NCBI GenBank assembly: GCA_963842515.1
Contig: CAWJGO010000001.1
Location: forward strand, 806,001-870,000
Origin: CADEED01 sp963842515
Lineage (GTDB): Bacteria > Pseudomonadota > Gammaproteobacteria > Steroidobacterales > Steroidobacteraceae
Reading direction: 5' to 3'
DNA: 64,000 nucleotides
This document shows, piece after piece, positions 17,256 to 26,076 of the stretch (position 1 is the first letter of the stretch; every line of letters begins with the position of its first letter). The notes under the pieces are model-generated. The model made no database searches. It saw only the letters and a list, made by a program, of their open reading frames with translations, and was not told where the DNA came from. The position numbers and the translations under genes were made by a program.

Positions 17256-18539
17256 GTGAACAAGAAACAGCCGTGGCTGCCGGTCGGTGGCGTCGAAGCG
17301 CGCATCGTCATCATCGGGTTCATGCTCCTGTTCTGCGTGCTCGGCGGATATTTCGCCGTACGACCGGTACGCGAAACCATCGGCACCATCCTGGGGCGCG
17401 AAGCGACGCAAAATCTCTGGTTGTTCACCGCGATATTCGCGATTCTCATCGTGCCGGTTTATGGCTGGCTGGTGGCGCACGTCCGGCGCGCCGTGCTGCT
17501 GCCGACCATCTACGGCTTCATGGCGCTGGCGTTCATCGGCACCGCGCTGGTTTTCCAGAATGACCCGAAAAACGAGATGCTGGCTCGTGTCTTCTACGTT
17601 GGCATCAGCGTCATGAATCTCATGCTGGTGTCGGTGTTCTGGAGTTTCATGCTGGAAATCCTCAGCAGCGAACAGACCAAGCGGCTGTTCGGGTTGATTG
17701 CCGCAGGCGGAACCGCCGGCGCGCTGGTCGGTCCCTTGCTCACCAGTTTATTCGTCACGCGCATCGGCAACGAAGGAGTGCTGTACCTGGGCGCCGGCAT
17801 GTTCGTGATTGCCGTGTTCCTGCAGCGACTGTTGCTGGCGCAATGGCACCTGATCGCGCCTGAGTCTACGGGCCGCACCCAGAACCTCGATCGTGGCCGT
17901 CCTCTCGGCGGCAATCCATTCGCGGGCTTCATGCTCGTGATCCGCAATCCATATCTCATCGGCATCATGCTGTTCATCGTCGGTGTCTCGGCGATCAATA
18001 CATTCCTTTACTTCGAGCAGCTGCAGATGGTCGAGGAGAAGTTCGAAGAGCTCACCAAGCGCACGCAGATATTCGCCAGCCTCGATGCCATCGTGCAGGG
18101 CATGGTGGTCGTCTCGCAGCTGTTCCTCACGGGCTTCATCGCGACGCGCCTCGGTCTTACCGTGCTGCTGGTCACCATCCCCATTGTCATGGTGTTCGGG
18201 CTCACGGTATTTGCGCTCTCCGGCACGTTCATCGTGCTGGCCATTGCCATGGTCATCCGCCGGTGGGGCGAATACGCTTTCATCCGCCCGGGCCGCGAGA
18301 TGCTCTTCAGCAAAGTCGACAAAGAGAGCAAGTACAAGGCCAAAAACCTCATCGACGTGGCCGTGTACCGCATCGCTGACGCGGGCTTCGCGCAGCTCAA
18401 GAAATTCCTCGAGGCCATTGGGCTCAACGGCACAGCCGAGTCGCTCTTCACGGCGGGCCTCGCCGCGCTCTGGGCGCTCAATGGCTGGTGGCTGGGCCGG
18501 CGGCACGAGAAAGAAAAAGAGCAGAAGTCCGCTGACTAG
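17256..18539 (+). CDS. MFS/NTP-NDP exchange (Tlc)-like transporter
   Basis: 427 residues with about 12 transmembrane helices. The N-terminal YFAVRPVRETIG and the central GLIAAGGTAGALVGP are typical of the MFS branch related to ATP/ADP translocases in free-living bacteria. Helical segments are interrupted by a charged loop (LQMVEEKFEELTKR). The C-terminus is a short cytosolic Lys/Glu tail. The start is GTG 17256 with AAGGA upstream. Substrate is unknown; nucleotide exchange is not established for free-living members. Confidence 0.78.
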   Translation: MNKKQPWLPVGGVEARIVIIGFMLLFCVLGGYFAVRPVRETIGTILGREATQNLWLFTAIFAILIVPVYGWLVAHVRRAVLLPTIYGFMALAFIGTALVFQNDPKNEMLARVFYVGISVMNLMLVSVFWSFMLEILSSEQTKRLFGLIAAGGTAGALVGPLLTSLFVTRIGNEGVLYLGAGMFVIAVFLQRLLLAQWHLIAPESTGRTQNLDRGRPLGGNPFAGFMLVIRNPYLIGIMLFIVGVSAINTFLYFEQLQMVEEKFEELTKRTQIFASLDAIVQGMVVVSQLFLTGFIATRLGLTVLLVTIPIVMVFGLTVFALSGTFIVLAIAMVIRRWGEYAFIRPGREMLFSKVDKESKYKAKNLIDVAVYRIADAGFAQLKKFLEAIGLNGTAESLFTAGLAALWALNGWWLGRRHEKEKEQKSAD

Positions 18540-18627
18540 CGTCGGAGAAAATACGCAGAGCGTCTCGGACGAACTGACGGGCTACGCGTAACCGGAACTT
18601 CTCGCCCGCGTGCACGGTCGCTCGATC

Positions 18628-18825
18628 ATGCCCTCGAGCGTCATTCGTGCGTATCGTTACGATCCCGCCCACCGCCGGCTCGAACTGCAGTTCGTGTCCG
18701 GCCGGCGATATCAATACCACGAGGTGCCAGAAGAGACCTGGCGCCAGATGCGGCAGGCGTTTTCCAAGGGAGAATTTTTCAACGCGCACATTCGCGATCA
18801 GTTCCGCTTCACGCGCGAGAGCTGA
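18628..18825 (+). CDS. KTSC-domain small protein
   Basis: 65 residues from the ATG at 18628 (71 from an in-frame GTG at 18610). The sequence SSVIRAYRYDPAHRRLELQF followed by GRRYQYHEVPEETW and FSKGEFFNAHIRDQF matches the KTSC domain, a small fold found alone or fused to lysyl-tRNA synthetase-like and nuclease proteins. Function is not known. It lies three bases ahead of the AlkB-like gene on the same strand. No strong ribosome site marks either start. Confidence 0.75.
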   Translation: MPSSVIRAYRYDPAHRRLELQFVSGRRYQYHEVPEETWRQMRQAFSKGEFFNAHIRDQFRFTRES

Positions 18826-18827
18826 AC

Positions 18828-19409
18828 ATGCCGCGCACGTCGACGCATCAGCAACAGCCCAGCCTGTTCGATTTCCAGCCTGCCGGTCTGCTGCATGAGC
18901 AGGAGTTCATCTCCGCGGCGCAAGAGCAAGCGCTGCTCACACACGCGCAGGCCCTGACGTTCAAGCCGTTCGCGTTTCACGGCTGGTTCGGCAAGCGCGA
19001 AACGGTGTCCTTCGGGTGGCGCTACGACTTCAACGACTCACGGTTGCATGAGGCGCCGCCCATCCCGGATTTCCTGTTGCCATTGCGCGCCAGTGCCGCG
19101 CGGTTTGCCGGCCTGCCGGCCGAAAAGCTCGAACAGGCGCTGGTGATCCGCTACGACGTGGGCGCCGGCATCGGCTGGCATCGAGACCGCCCGGCGTTCG
19201 ACAAGGTGGTCGGCATTTCACTCATGGCACCCTGCGTATTGCGCTTCCGGCGGCGCGATGGCCGCGCTTTCCAGCGCTTCGCGCTCGATGCCAGTCCCCG
19301 CTCGGCCTATCTGCTCAGCGGCGAGATCCGCCACGAATGGGAACACAGCATTGCACCCATGGAAATGATGCGTTACTCGATCACCTTCCGCAGCCGGAGC
19401 GATCGATGA
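18828..19409 (+). CDS. AlkB-like 2-oxoglutarate/Fe(II)-dependent dioxygenase
   Basis: 193 residues, cytosolic. The iron ligands are visible as WHRD (His and Asp), with the distal His in HEWEHSI, and the 2-oxoglutarate-binding Arg in the C-terminal RYSITFRSR. RYDVGAGIGWHRD is characteristic of the AlkB-like group with ALKBH-type architecture. Members repair alkylated nucleic acids, or modify RNA or protein; the shorter nucleotide-recognition lid here leaves the substrate open. Its stop overlaps the start of the GFA gene (ATGA). Confidence 0.85.
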   Translation: MPRTSTHQQQPSLFDFQPAGLLHEQEFISAAQEQALLTHAQALTFKPFAFHGWFGKRETVSFGWRYDFNDSRLHEAPPIPDFLLPLRASAARFAGLPAEKLEQALVIRYDVGAGIGWHRDRPAFDKVVGISLMAPCVLRFRRRDGRAFQRFALDASPRSAYLLSGEIRHEWEHSIAPMEMMRYSITFRSRSDR

Positions 19410-19831
19410 TAGAGCCTTGGCAAGGTTTGGTCGGCGGATGCGCCTGCGGCAAGGTCCGCTACCACCTGAGGTCCGCGCCTTTCGATGCCGGCTACTGCCA
19501 TTGCACGAATTGCAGGCGGTCGAGTGGGGCGCCGGCGATCGCTTTCGCCACAGTACCTCTCGCGGATTTTGCGATCACCGCCGGCGAGCCGCGTCGGCGG
19601 CGGTCTTCGGATTTCGGCGAGCGCTGGTTCTGTGGTGATTGCGGCACGCAGCTCGCCATGCGCGTCGATCATCAACCCGACACCATCGACTTCACGATTG
19701 CGTCGCTGGATACACCGGGAGCGGTGCGTCCCGTATTCCACATTTTCTTTGCCGAGCGCGTCGGGTGGTTCAATCCGGGAGATACGTTTCCGCGCCACGA
19801 CGCCTTCCGCCCCGATACGCGCGGGCTCTGA
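19406..19831 (+). CDS. GFA-family (CENP-V/GFA fold) zinc protein
   Basis: 141 residues. The three zinc-binding elements of the family are present: GGCACGKVRY, GYCHCTNCRRSSG and FCGDCGT. These beta-rich zinc proteins were named after a glutathione-dependent formaldehyde-activating enzyme, but most members lack a proven activity. ATG 19406 overlaps the AlkB-like stop and is preferred to upstream in-frame starts inside that gene. Coupling to an AlkB-like demethylase, which releases formaldehyde, is suggestive but only inference. Confidence 0.85.
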   Translation: MIEPWQGLVGGCACGKVRYHLRSAPFDAGYCHCTNCRRSSGAPAIAFATVPLADFAITAGEPRRRRSSDFGERWFCGDCGTQLAMRVDHQPDTIDFTIASLDTPGAVRPVFHIFFAERVGWFNPGDTFPRHDAFRPDTRGL

Positions 19832-19845
19832 CTGGCTGTCAGCGC

Positions 19846-21978
19846 TTACGCGACCGCGGCGTCCGTAGACTTTTTCTCATGCGGCAGCGTGATGCGAAAG
19901 CGGGTGTATTCTCCCGGCTTCGTGGCGATTCCCACGCGGCCCCCGGCCTTGCTGACGAGATCGCGCACCACGTCCATGCCGATGCCGCGCGCACCGCCAT
20001 CGCCGACCGTAGTGAAGCCCTGACGGAAGATGAGACTGGAAAGCTTGCGCGGATCGATGGTGGCGGCAGCCTCGGCGGTCATCACGCCCTGGCGCACGGC
20101 CTCGGCGCGGATCTTGTCATGGTCGAGGCCATGGCCATCGTCCTGCACGCTGAGCTTGAAGCCGTCACTGCCCGCATGCGCGAACTGCACTGCGACCGTG
20201 CCGATCTCGGGCTTGTCCTTCGTCACGCGTTCCGCGGGCGTTTCCAGCCCATGTCGAATGGCGTTGTGGATGAGCTGGCCGAGAATCTTCTCGACCGCCC
20301 GGCGATAGCCGCGCGGCACATCTTCGAGACCGACGACCACCAGCGATACGCGCTTGGAATACATGTCGGCGAGAAACCCGGCCATTTCCTCGAGACTCTC
20401 CCGCGACAGATCGGAGAGCCGCGCGGTCTTGGTGGTCGCCGAGGCAGGTGCCGGCAAAACGGGCTGCGATGTGGTGGTTGCCGAGGTCTGCGCCTGGCGC
20501 AGCAGTGGCTGCCGGATCGTGGTGCCGGTGGCCGTGGCCGATCGTTGCGTGGCCTCGACGCCGCCGCCGGATTCGCCGTTCTGCACGCGCCACTCGCGCA
20601 GCCGCGTGACCACCTCGCCCTGGATGGCCAGATGGCTCAGCAGGTCGTCGAGCTTCACCGCCAGTGGCAGGAAATCGTTGCCTGACAAGGTTTGTTTGTC
20701 ACGCAGGTTGCCGAGCGCCGCTTCGAAGCGTTCGGCGCGTTCACACACCGACGGTAACGGCAACCGTTCCGCGCGGGCATGAACACCGCGGATGAGCTCG
20801 AGGATCAGTACGAGTTTTTCGCGAAACGCCTGCGGCTCCCGCGCGGGAAGCTTGATGATGGCGCGCAGCTGCCCGGCCTTCTCGCGCGCCTCGGCCAGGA
20901 ATGTCTCGAGTCGCGCGGGGTCGATGTGCAGGACCTCCTTGAGCACTTCGCTCAAGCGGGGATCCGGCGGGTCGATGATCGCGGCCGGATCGGGCGTTGC
21001 CGCGGGCCGCGCCGCCTCGTTCACGACGTCGGGCGAGGTGATGGTGGTCGCGAGATGCTGCTCCTCCATCCGGCGCATCGTCTGGGTAACGGCGTCGGCA
21101 GCGGGAGCGCCGGTGGGCGGTACCACCGCCAACACCGCAATTTTCTGTGTCTTGCCGGAGCTCGCCTCGGCGGCGTCCAGCGTGGTTTGCGCCAGCGCAG
21201 CGGTAGCTGCGACACCGGGTTCGTCGAGCCGTCGCACCGATGGCAGTGAATCTTCGGTGACGTCGAGAGGGCCGAGCTCGAATTCTCCCGTGAGCATGGG
21301 CGGTAACTCTGCCGGGCCCTGCGTGGGTTTGACGGCAGGTTGTTCGACGGTGCCGGTCTCGAGCGGCTCTGCGCCGAGCAGCATGTTTTCGATTCTGAGT
21401 GCGGGCCGGGTCCCGGTTTCACCGGCAAGGCGCTTGGCAAAGGTTTCCTCGTTGAGCACCGGGACTTCGATGGTATGCGGCACCACGCGGGGAGCTGCGA
21501 TGCGCTCTATCGAGACGATGATGTGATGCACGCGGCCATCGACCACCAGGCGCGAGAAACGCAACGCCAGGTGGCGCGCGCCCGAGTGCACGCGCGCGAG
21601 CGGATTCTGCGTGGCGTCTACCTGCGCGGTCGGCTCCGCCTGCCACATGGACTCCAGGAATGCGATGGTCTCGCGCCGCTTGCTGACATCCGCGAGGTCG
21701 GCGATGACCTGGACGAAGGCGGTGTTCGCGCTGCAGGTATGGCCTAACAACTCTGGAGCCGCGGCCGATGCCTCGCCCATGAGCTGGTGTTCACGATCGA
21801 GGAACAGCACGCCAGCCTGAGAAAGTTCGAGCATGGCGTACGCCTGGGCTCGCGCCACCACGAGCTGCTCGTCGCGCGAGCGCAGGCTGCTGCGCTGCGT
21901 GATGGCGTAGATGGTGACGCCGATCAGGCAGATGAGCGCGGTGCCGAGCGTCACGATGGGGAAGTTGAGGAAGTCCAT
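19846..21978 (-). CDS. CheA-like histidine kinase with TM anchor, PAS-like and HPt-like segments
   Basis: 710 residues. One TM helix (about 7-27) is followed by a PAS-like region (45-165) and a long Ala/Pro/Thr linker (165-340). A helical segment (about 345-455) resembles an HPt domain but has HARAERL with His400 in place of the usual HxxKGxA. The C-terminal ATPase domain (about 560-700) is clearly CheA-type: N box QLIHNAIRHGLETPAER, DDGHGLD (613-619), IFRQGFTT and GIGMDVV. The CheA dimerisation bundle and CheW-like regulatory domain are not seen. It is the last gene of a three-gene operon, eight bases after the kinase gene. Role in signalling is clear; phosphotransfer partner is not. Confidence 0.8.
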   Translation of the reverse strand: MDFLNFPIVTLGTALICLIGVTIYAITQRSSLRSRDEQLVVARAQAYAMLELSQAGVLFLDREHQLMGEASAAAPELLGHTCSANTAFVQVIADLADVSKRRETIAFLESMWQAEPTAQVDATQNPLARVHSGARHLALRFSRLVVDGRVHHIIVSIERIAAPRVVPHTIEVPVLNEETFAKRLAGETGTRPALRIENMLLGAEPLETGTVEQPAVKPTQGPAELPPMLTGEFELGPLDVTEDSLPSVRRLDEPGVAATAALAQTTLDAAEASSGKTQKIAVLAVVPPTGAPAADAVTQTMRRMEEQHLATTITSPDVVNEAARPAATPDPAAIIDPPDPRLSEVLKEVLHIDPARLETFLAEAREKAGQLRAIIKLPAREPQAFREKLVLILELIRGVHARAERLPLPSVCERAERFEAALGNLRDKQTLSGNDFLPLAVKLDDLLSHLAIQGEVVTRLREWRVQNGESGGGVEATQRSATATGTTIRQPLLRQAQTSATTTSQPVLPAPASATTKTARLSDLSRESLEEMAGFLADMYSKRVSLVVVGLEDVPRGYRRAVEKILGQLIHNAIRHGLETPAERVTKDKPEIGTVAVQFAHAGSDGFKLSVQDDGHGLDHDKIRAEAVRQGVMTAEAAATIDPRKLSSLIFRQGFTTVGDGGARGIGMDVVRDLVSKAGGRVGIATKPGEYTRFRITLPHEKKSTDAAVA

Positions 21979-21986
21979 GGGTTTCC

Positions 21987-23714
21987 TCAGCTCCCGGTGC
22001 CGGCGTTGACCAGCGTTTCCGGAGCGATGATGCCGCTGTCAGTCATGGTATTCGCCATCTGTCCGATCGCCGTCAACAGCTCGTCGCAAGAAGCGATGCG
22101 GTGTTCACGCGACTTCGACATGAGACGTTCGAGCAGTGGTTGATAGGCGAGGTGATGCACCGGCAACTCGGGCACCGGCGCCATGACGTGCTGTTGCAAT
22201 ACGTCGATGGCCGAGGCGCCCAGATAGGGTTTCTTGCCCGCGAGCATCTCATAGAGGATGACGCCGAGACTGTAGATATCCGTGCGCGCGTCGAGCGTCT
22301 CGCCCTGCGCCTGCTCGGGACTCATGTAGTAAGGAGAGCCGCGCAGTACGCCGGTGCGGGTGCTGCCATCGCCCCCCAGAAGGCTGCGCGCCAGGCCGAA
22401 ATCGATCAACACCACGCTGCCATCGTCGCGCAGCATGACGTTCGGCGGCTTCAGGTCGCGGTGAATGATTCCGGCATCGTGCACCACCTTGAGCGAACGT
22501 CCGACCTCCTTGAGAAAGGCGATGGCTTCATCCGCCGTCAGCGGGTTCTGCAGCCGTGCCTTGAGATCGCCGCACGGAAAATACTCCATCGCCAGGTATT
22601 CGATACCCTCGTGAATACCGTAGTCGAACAAGTCGATGATGGAAGAGTGATCGAGAGCGGCAATCGCCTCGAACTCCCGCTGGAACATGATCTGGCGCTG
22701 CCCGCTGTCGTTGGGATCGCCGCCACCCGAGAGTTTGCGCTTGCAGACCTTGAGCGCCACGTTGTGACCGAGGTCTTCGGCGATCGCCAGGTACACCGCG
22801 GCCGCTTCGGACTCGCCGATCTTCTGCAGGATGGTGTAGCCGGGGATGTGGTGATTCTCCGGGGCGATGGGCCGGACATCCTTGATCACCGCCGCGGGTG
22901 TCGACACCGCGGCCGGGTCACTCGCCGGCACCGGGACAACAACAGGTGCGGGATGTGAGGCCAGTGCGGCCTTGGCAGCCGCCGCCAGGCTCGCGCCGGT
23001 GTGCGTGGCGATGGGCGACCGCGCAGGTGCTGCCGGCAGCACGGGGGCGGACGCAGGCGCGGAATCCGGCGGTGCCGCGATGGATTCGGCGGGCTTCGCT
23101 GGCGTTGCCAGCTGGGCGGCAGCCTTGGCGAGGCTGGCGCCGGTAAGTGTGGGAATGTGCGCGGCTGGCGCGGGTGTAGCCGCGGTCGAAGAAACGCCGA
23201 GCGGCGTGATCTTTACCGAGCCCGTCACGGTCTCGGCATGTTTGTCCGTCTCCGCGGGGGCGCTGGCCTGGCCGCTGCGCTCGGCGCGACGCTGCGCGTC
23301 TTTCTCGATGGCACGCAGCGTCAACTTGATCGAACGCTGCAGCCGTGCCGGCGTCAACAGGCGCTTCGGTAGATAGTCCGCCGCGCCGAGCCGCAGCGTG
23401 CGGATGGCCGACAGCTCGCTGCCGGCTTCGGCAAGGATGATCATTTCCGGGAAGCCCGGCTGGCTGCGAAGCTTGCGAATCCAGTCGAAGCCGTCAGTGG
23501 TCGGTTCCTCGATGCCTTCATCGAAGGCAAGCGAGAGCAACACGATGTCGTAGTCGCGCACCGTCATCGCGGCGCGCACCCGGCCGAACGACGCCCAGTC
23601 CATGATGACGATGGCGACGTCGGGCCAGCCGGCATCCACCGAGTGCTGCAGCCACTGCGCGTACTTGGCGTCGTTCTCGACGATCAGGAAACGTGGCTTG
23701 CGCGGCGCGTCCAT
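21987..23714 (-). CDS. pseudo-receiver/Ser-Thr protein kinase fusion
   Basis: 575 residues. Residues 8-135 have the receiver fold (IVEND, ADYLPKRLL with Lys117), but the phosphoacceptor position reads DIVLLSLAF, with Ser61 instead of Asp. A low-complexity Ala/Pro linker (150-285) contains a duplicated motif TGASLAxAA at 191 and 239. Residues 293-555 are a Hanks-type kinase: Lys322 in VALKVCK, HRDLKPPN (418-425), DFG (438-440), GSPYYMSPEQ (459-468). The glycine loop is reduced to IGESEAAAV. The kinase appears catalytically competent apart from that loop. The gene starts at ATG 23714 directly after the TAG stop of the preceding gene (TAGATG), so translation is coupled. Confidence 0.85.
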   Translation of the reverse strand: MDAPRKPRFLIVENDAKYAQWLQHSVDAGWPDVAIVIMDWASFGRVRAAMTVRDYDIVLLSLAFDEGIEEPTTDGFDWIRKLRSQPGFPEMIILAEAGSELSAIRTLRLGAADYLPKRLLTPARLQRSIKLTLRAIEKDAQRRAERSGQASAPAETDKHAETVTGSVKITPLGVSSTAATPAPAAHIPTLTGASLAKAAAQLATPAKPAESIAAPPDSAPASAPVLPAAPARSPIATHTGASLAAAAKAALASHPAPVVVPVPASDPAAVSTPAAVIKDVRPIAPENHHIPGYTILQKIGESEAAAVYLAIAEDLGHNVALKVCKRKLSGGGDPNDSGQRQIMFQREFEAIAALDHSSIIDLFDYGIHEGIEYLAMEYFPCGDLKARLQNPLTADEAIAFLKEVGRSLKVVHDAGIIHRDLKPPNVMLRDDGSVVLIDFGLARSLLGGDGSTRTGVLRGSPYYMSPEQAQGETLDARTDIYSLGVILYEMLAGKKPYLGASAIDVLQQHVMAPVPELPVHHLAYQPLLERLMSKSREHRIASCDELLTAIGQMANTMTDSGIIAPETLVNAGTGS

Positions 23715-25850
23715 CTATTCGCCCTGGAATCTGATGCGCACGGCAGCGCGCTGTTCGACGGGTTTGCCGTCACGCATCACAGGTTTGTAACGCCATTCAC
23801 CAACCGCCGCCATGGCGGCATTGTCAAAAGTGTTGCGAGGGCTGGCATTGGTGACGACGATGTCGCCGGTCGAGCCGTCCGCGCGCACCGTGAACTCCAC
23901 TTCCACCCAACCGGAGGCGACGCGGTTGCGCGTCATCGAGGGGAATTTCGGGGCCACATATTCGATGCGTTGCAGGGTGCTCGCGCCAACGACCGTGATG
24001 GGTTGCGCGGCTTTTTCGCGCGCTGCGACCAGCTCCGCTTCCGCCCCCTTCAGGGGTTCGCCGGTGAAGCCGATGGCCCGGGCTTCGGTGAGCCAACTGT
24101 CGGCGGCTGGGAGATCGTTGCGCGTCAGCGCGCCACGCAGTTCATTTACATAGGCGTTGCCGAGACTCTGGCGCGCCGAGGCAGCGGCCGGGCTGCTGGC
24201 GTCGGTATTGATGAGCTCCAGCAGATGGGCCTTGGCGTTGTCGCCCGCGGGTTGCAGCAGCCGACTCGCGCCCAATGCGCTCGCGAATGACTGGGTGAGC
24301 GCGGCCATCCTGTCCGAGCGCGTACCGATCAGGGTGTCCTGCAGCGAGCGGCGAATGCCGGTCATTTCCTGGCGCGCCGCGCCCGCGCTGTCGGCATTCG
24401 CCAGCCAGCGTTCGGTGTCGGCGGCATTGCCCGAGCCCGCGGCGGTGGCGGCACGATCGAGAAGCTGTTTCTGCAATGCGCGCGAGGTTTCATCGAGAGC
24501 CGGATCGTCGGGAACGATCTGCCGCGCCGCTTCCAGATAGAAGCGCGCGTTGTCTTCGGAGGGCTCGATGAGTGCGCCACTGCGCAAGCGCGCATTCGCG
24601 AGCCGAAGATAGGTGGTGCCTCTTTCCTGCTTGTCCTGCGTGTCGCTGTCCTTGGCCCGCGTGAGTGCCGCGCGCTCGTCCTCGCGCCCGATCTGCATCA
24701 TCAGGAAAGCCCCGCGCGCAGTGGCCGGCGTGAGCGTCTCGGCGACGTCCACCATTTTTCGCGCGTCTTCGACGCTGCCGGCGGTCAGCGCCCGCTCGGC
24801 GGCGCTCAGCAGGCGGTCGGCCACGCGGACCAGGCCGGCCTTGGCAAGTGAGTTGCCGGGGTCGAGCTCCAGCACACCCAGGAACAAGGCCACGGCATTT
24901 CTGCCCGCGGGCGATGCGAGCTCGCCGCGCTGGAGCGCGGCTTCGGCCTGGCCCAGTTGCTCGCGCAAGCGCTGTTCGTAGCTCAACGGGGGCGGAGGCA
25001 GTGCGCGCGGCGCGACTTCTTCGGGCACCTGCACGACGATCGGTGCCGAAGCGGCAGGGCTCAGGCGCTCACGCACGGATTCTTCCGCCGCCGGAGGCGG
25101 GGGCGCCGCGGGCAGATCAGGCGCAGGGGTTGATCTCGCCTCTTCCCGCTGTTGTTCGGGCGGCACGGCCGCGGCCAACGGCTCGGCGAGCGGCGCCTCG
25201 ACGGGCGTGCTAACTAGTGGCGCGGCTGTTTCGGGGGCGGCCCTGGCCTCATCGCCGGAGCCGGACGACATTGCGTACCAGGCGCCGGCGGCCACCACCA
25301 CGGCAGCGGCGGCGAGCATGAGTGGCAACGGCCCGCGTCGCGTACTGGCCGCCTTGGCCTTGGCCTTGGCCTTGGCCGCTTCCATCCGCGAGAAGTCAGG
25401 ACGTGTGTGCTCCAGCGTTCGTTCGACGTTTTCGACTTCGTGACGGCGCAGTGCGGCGTCGACGAACAGCCGTACACGCGGCGCGGATACCGGGCGGTGC
25501 AGGAACCGGTACACCACGCCAGAGGTAATCTGGGCGGCAACCTTGCCCTGTTCTTCGGCGGTGCCGACGACCACCAGCACCAGGTCCGGCCAGGTGTCGC
25601 GCAGGCGCTCCGCCATACCCGCGAGGTCGCCCTCGATGAACATGCTGTCGAGCAGTGCGACGGAGACGCGGCGGCTATTGAGGTGGGGGGTGAGCTCGGC
25701 TTCCGAGGTGACGAGGATCAGGTCGTTCGACGGGTCGACGACGCTGCGCAGCAGTCCGACCAGCGCCCGGTCCTGCGTAATCGCGGCAATCGCCACCGGC
25801 GCCGCGGCATTGGCGAGCATGGGCGATTCGAATTCCGACTGCGGCAACAT
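23715..25850 (-). CDS. receiver-like/TM/TPR/TonB C-terminal domain protein
   Basis: 711 residues with an unusual order. Residues 18-130 resemble a receiver domain (VALLDSMF with Asp68; the usual KP pair near the end reads RP, so it is degenerate). An (Ala-Lys)n stretch (159-167) precedes one TM helix (174-194). A Pro/Ala-rich stalk (205-288), TPR-like helices (290-610) and a TonB C-terminal domain (about 625-711; WVEVEFTVRADGS, WRYKPVMRDGKPV) follow and should be periplasmic. TonB C-domains contact outer-membrane transporters; whether this one transduces energy is unknown since no ExbB/ExbD is adjacent. First gene of the operon. Start at ATG 25850 is uncertain; ATG 25820 is also possible. Confidence 0.82.
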   Translation of the reverse strand: MLPQSEFESPMLANAAAPVAIAAITQDRALVGLLRSVVDPSNDLILVTSEAELTPHLNSRRVSVALLDSMFIEGDLAGMAERLRDTWPDLVLVVVGTAEEQGKVAAQITSGVVYRFLHRPVSAPRVRLFVDAALRRHEVENVERTLEHTRPDFSRMEAAKAKAKAKAASTRRGPLPLMLAAAAVVVAAGAWYAMSSGSGDEARAAPETAAPLVSTPVEAPLAEPLAAAVPPEQQREEARSTPAPDLPAAPPPPAAEESVRERLSPAASAPIVVQVPEEVAPRALPPPPLSYEQRLREQLGQAEAALQRGELASPAGRNAVALFLGVLELDPGNSLAKAGLVRVADRLLSAAERALTAGSVEDARKMVDVAETLTPATARGAFLMMQIGREDERAALTRAKDSDTQDKQERGTTYLRLANARLRSGALIEPSEDNARFYLEAARQIVPDDPALDETSRALQKQLLDRAATAAGSGNAADTERWLANADSAGAARQEMTGIRRSLQDTLIGTRSDRMAALTQSFASALGASRLLQPAGDNAKAHLLELINTDASSPAAASARQSLGNAYVNELRGALTRNDLPAADSWLTEARAIGFTGEPLKGAEAELVAAREKAAQPITVVGASTLQRIEYVAPKFPSMTRNRVASGWVEVEFTVRADGSTGDIVVTNASPRNTFDNAAMAAVGEWRYKPVMRDGKPVEQRAAVRIRFQGE
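25351..25374 (+). repeat. hexanucleotide tandem repeat (GCCTTG)x4 inside the TonB-domain gene
   Basis: Four perfect GCCTTG units lie at 25351-25374 and encode alternating Lys/Ala just before the TM helix on the minus strand. Gain or loss of a unit would keep the frame and change the length of the charged juxtamembrane stretch by two residues. Confidence 0.85.
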
Positions 25851-26076
25851 GACGGTGGTGGCAGACCCGCGGAAAGCAGCGAAAAAAAGGGGTGCTGAGG
25901 CACTTTAACAAGATATGTAAGTTTATCGGGGAAGGTCGCAGCAAGGCCTTGCGCACAACCAATCCGTGAACTGCGTCCCGCCACCAGTGTCATGTAACGA
26001 GACTGTTTTCACAGTTGAGGCGGCCCTGACCGGCCCAGTTATGATCGCCGCCGTGCACAAGCGAATGGAGTGGCAA
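25851..26076. other. divergent intergenic region (226 bases)
   Basis: This is the longest but one gap in the window and separates the signalling operon (minus) from the secreted protein at 26077 (plus). It is less GC-rich in its middle (an A/T-rich stretch near 25905-25925). A weak plus-strand promoter can be drawn as TTGAGG (26015-26020), 19 bases, TATGAT (26040-26045). Nothing palindromic stands out. Confidence 0.35.

Noticed and set aside
18540..18627. GGAACTT as an ECF sigma -35 ahead of the KTSC gene
   Set aside because: No convincing -10 lies at the right distance, and the transcript would start at or inside the gene.
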